The notes beneath the pieces were generated by a model. It was not told the origin of the DNA and made no database searches. It worked only from the letters and a program-made list of their open reading frames with translations. This document shows, in pieces, positions 15,560 to 17,489 of a stretch of DNA of 17,489 nt. Source of the stretch: Syntrophomonadaceae bacterium (GTDB taxonomy: Bacteria; Bacillota; Syntrophomonadia; Syntrophomonadales; Syntrophomonadaceae). The first letter of the stretch is position 1, and each line of letters starts with the position of its first letter. The stretch covers positions 1 to 17,489 of the forward strand of contig JAQVWB010000015.1 of assembly GCA_028698695.1 (NCBI GenBank). The letters are read 5' to 3'. The translations under genes and the position numbers were made by a program.

Positions 15560-15859
15560 ATGCAATGGTTAGTCAGATGGGCGGTAATAGCAGCAGTGAT
15601 TTTTATGGTAATCACTGCCCTTAATATAAGTAACCAGGCTGTTAATGATCTTACCGACGAGAGCGGAGATAAGTTTCTGGCCGTAGATATGCAAGACGGC
15701 AATCTTAATATGGATTTTTCCGGTAACAGTTATAATGTCAATATGGACAAGCTGAAGAATATTGAGTTATTGAAACAGGATATGGTAATTATTACTGAGA
15801 AAGTTGAAGCCCATTTTACAAAATCCTGGCGTATTTTTAAAGTGTTATTTCTGTCATGA
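15560..15859 (+). CDS. Small membrane protein in the YqxA position
   Basis: A 99-aa protein whose ATG follows the spoIIP stop codon directly. AAAGGAGG lies 11 bases upstream, within the spoIIP end, so the two are cotranscribed. It has one N-terminal membrane helix (about residues 5-22) and then a polar, probably extracytoplasmic domain. I do not recognise the sequence by itself. In B. subtilis the gene between spoIIP and lepA is yqxA (DUF3679), a protein of the same size and layout, so this is likely its counterpart; that is inference from position. The function is unknown, possibly in sporulation. Confidence 0.7.
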   Translation: MQWLVRWAVIAAVIFMVITALNISNQAVNDLTDESGDKFLAVDMQDGNLNMDFSGNSYNVNMDKLKNIELLKQDMVIITEKVEAHFTKSWRIFKVLFLS

Positions 15860-16054
15860 GCCTTTAAACAGGATTTTGACTGATAATTGGAACCTGACCA
15901 ACCTGACTTTTTTATTTTTAAAATCTCTTTTATGGAATGCGTATACTCCGTCTAATCACACAGGGTTTAATGCTACCGCTTAAAGTAAAGATAATTTTGT
16001 AAAAAAGGGATTGACTTCCCCTTACTCCTTCACTCCTCACTCCTGGCTCGGTGA

Positions 16055-16083
16055 TTGAATAGCCGCATTGTATCAGTTATAAT
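16055..16083 (+). promoter_or_regulatory. Sigma-A-type promoter of lepA
   Basis: TTGAAT (16055-16060) and a perfect TATAAT (16078-16083) are spaced by exactly 17 bases, about 33 bases before the lepA ribosome site. The remaining gap from 15860 holds AT-rich sequence, a tandem AACCTGAC pair near 15890-15907 before a T-run, and three copies of ACTCCT at 16024-16044. No gene is seen in it. Confidence 0.75.
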
Positions 16084-16129
16084 GTTGTAGTCCATTTGTG
16101 GACAAAATTAGCTCCTGGAGGAATAAATA

Positions 16130-17489
16130 TTGCAGAGCAATATAAGAAACTTTTGTATCATAGCCCATATTGATCATGGTAAATCAACCCTGGCAGACAG
16201 GTTATTGCAGGCTACCGGTGCTTTAACTGATCGTGAAATGCGTGCTCAATTCCTGGATAAAATGGATTTGGAACGGGAAAAAGGCATTACAATTAAACTT
16301 CAGCCGGTACGCTTAAACTATACAGCCAGAGATGGGCAGGATTATATTTTAAACTTAATAGATACACCCGGGCATGTGGATTTTTCTTATGAAGTATCCA
16401 GAAGTCTGGCGGCCGGTGAAGGAGCTTTGCTGATTGTGGATGCTTCCCAGGGTATCGAAGCTCAAACATTGGCTAATGTATATATGGCTATGGATTTGAA
16501 TCTGGAGATTGTCGGCATAGTTAATAAGATTGATTTGCCGGGTGCAGAACCGGAAGTAGTAAAAGATGAAATGGAAAATGTACTGGGCATTGACCGTAAT
16601 GAGATTATTCCTATTTCTGCCAAAATGGGGTTAGGTATTGAAGAAGTATTGGAAGCTATTGTTTCTAAAATCCCTCCCCCAACTCCTGTGGAGGATGAGT
16701 CATTGTCCGCTTTGATTTTTGACTCTTATTTTGACTCTTATAAAGGGGCTATATGCTATATTCGCGTGGTTTCCGGAACAGTAAAAAAAGGTGATATTAT
16801 ACTTATGATGCACAGTGACAAAAAATTTGAGGTCACTGAAATAGGGGTGTTGAATCCTTATATGACTGAAGTAAATTCGTTAAGTGCCGGCGAAGTTGGA
16901 TATCTGGCTGCAGGAATCAAAAACGTAATTGATACCGAGGTAGGAGATACAATAACTGGTGCCAATATACCTGTCCACAAGCCATTGCCGGGTTACCAGA
17001 AGGTAAAGCCTATGGTGTATTGCGGAATTTATCCGCTGGAAAACAATGAGTATGATAAGTTACGGGACTCACTGGAACGGTTAAAACTAAATGATGCGGC
17101 CCTGTTTTATGAGCCGGAAACTTCAGATGCATTGGGATTTGGCTTTCGCTGTGGATTTTTGGGGTTACTGCATCTGGAAATTATTAAAGAACGTCTGGAA
17201 AGAGAATATGACCTTAATATATTAGCTACAGCACCCAGTGTAGTTTATAAAATCATTTTAACCGATGGTGAAGAGATATATGTATCCAATCCCACCCGCT
17301 GGCCGGTACCCCAAAAGATTGATCAGGTTATGGAACCTTATGTCAAGGCTTCCATTATGGTGCCCAATGAATATGTAGGTGCGGTTATGGAATTAAGCCA
17401 GGACAAGCGAGGCCAATTTATTAATATGGAATATTTAAGCACACAGAGAGTAATGATTACTTATAAATTGCCGTTGGCTGAAATATTAT
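16130..17489 (+). CDS. lepA: Elongation factor 4 (LepA), 5' part, runs off the window
   Basis: A ribosome-associated translational GTPase that acts on stalled or mispositioned ribosomes and in ribosome assembly. About 453 of the usual 600 residues are present. GTPase motifs: AHIDHGKST (12-20), REKGIT in switch I (49-54), DTPGH with catalytic His82 (78-82) and NKID (132-135). The LepA-specific segments ALGFGFRCGFLGLLHLEI and, near the window end, GQFINMEYLS are also present. Start is a TTG, eight bases after GGAGG; the N-terminus then reads MQSNIRNFCIIAHIDHGK as in other LepA proteins. It has its own promoter and is not tightly coupled to the gene before it. In Firmicutes hemN and hrcA usually follow. 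Confidence 0.97.
   Translation, partial: MQSNIRNFCIIAHIDHGKSTLADRLLQATGALTDREMRAQFLDKMDLEREKGITIKLQPVRLNYTARDGQDYILNLIDTPGHVDFSYEVSRSLAAGEGALLIVDASQGIEAQTLANVYMAMDLNLEIVGIVNKIDLPGAEPEVVKDEMENVLGIDRNEIIPISAKMGLGIEEVLEAIVSKIPPPTPVEDESLSALIFDSYFDSYKGAICYIRVVSGTVKKGDIILMMHSDKKFEVTEIGVLNPYMTEVNSLSAGEVGYLAAGIKNVIDTEVGDTITGANIPVHKPLPGYQKVKPMVYCGIYPLENNEYDKLRDSLERLKLNDAALFYEPETSDALGFGFRCGFLGLLHLEIIKERLEREYDLNILATAPSVVYKIILTDGEEIYVSNPTRWPVPQKIDQVMEPYVKASIMVPNEYVGAVMELSQDKRGQFINMEYLSTQRVMITYKLPLAEIL

Noticed and set aside
16024..16044. Three ACTCCT copies considered as a CRISPR-like or regulatory repeat
   Set aside because: Units are only six bases with one- or two-base gaps; too short for an array and explained as a small satellite.

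Overview
The window looks like a chromosome segment of an endospore-forming, probably anaerobic member of the Clostridia (Firmicutes). Its right end holds holA, rpsT, spoIIP, a small membrane-protein gene and lepA, which is the conserved Firmicutes order (from memory of Bacillus subtilis: holA, rpsT, gpr, spoIIP, yqxA, lepA). Strong AGGAGG-type ribosome sites, GTG and TTG starts, and a CooT-type nickel protein fit an anaerobe. The genus cannot be fixed; a Syntrophomonadaceae- or Peptococcaceae-like organism is a guess.

Left part (1-5661): a Type III restriction-modification operon on the plus strand. The 3' end of a broken upstream gene is followed by mod (methyltransferase), a small AT-rich BRO-N-like gene, and res (helicase-endonuclease). 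The last two overlap by 4 bases. The region differs in base and codon use from what follows and reads as an acquired defence cassette. A short palindrome at 135-167 sits in the damaged upstream region.

Middle part (5831-9418): an iron superoxide dismutase gene (minus) with its own promoter, an MTA/SAH/5'-deoxyadenosine deaminase-type amidohydrolase (minus), and a divergent MATE exporter (plus).

Central cluster (9623-11488): a plus-strand operon of a DUF3842 protein, an FmdE-family protein with a C-terminal zinc ribbon, and a protein that fuses an N-terminal CooT-like nickel-binding domain to a His-rich DUF4198-like domain. This is the most interesting part of the window and a candidate for a little-described cytoplasmic nickel (or other metal) handling module. 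A conserved but uncharacterised FAD-dependent dehydrogenase (minus) converges on it, and the two transcripts share a terminator.

Right part (13071-17489): holA (plus) converges on rpsT (minus). spoIIP and a YqxA-position membrane protein form a pair (plus), then lepA runs off the window with its own consensus-like promoter. The protease gene gpr, usual between rpsT and spoIIP, is absent here.

No rRNA, tRNA, CRISPR array or intact insertion sequence was seen.
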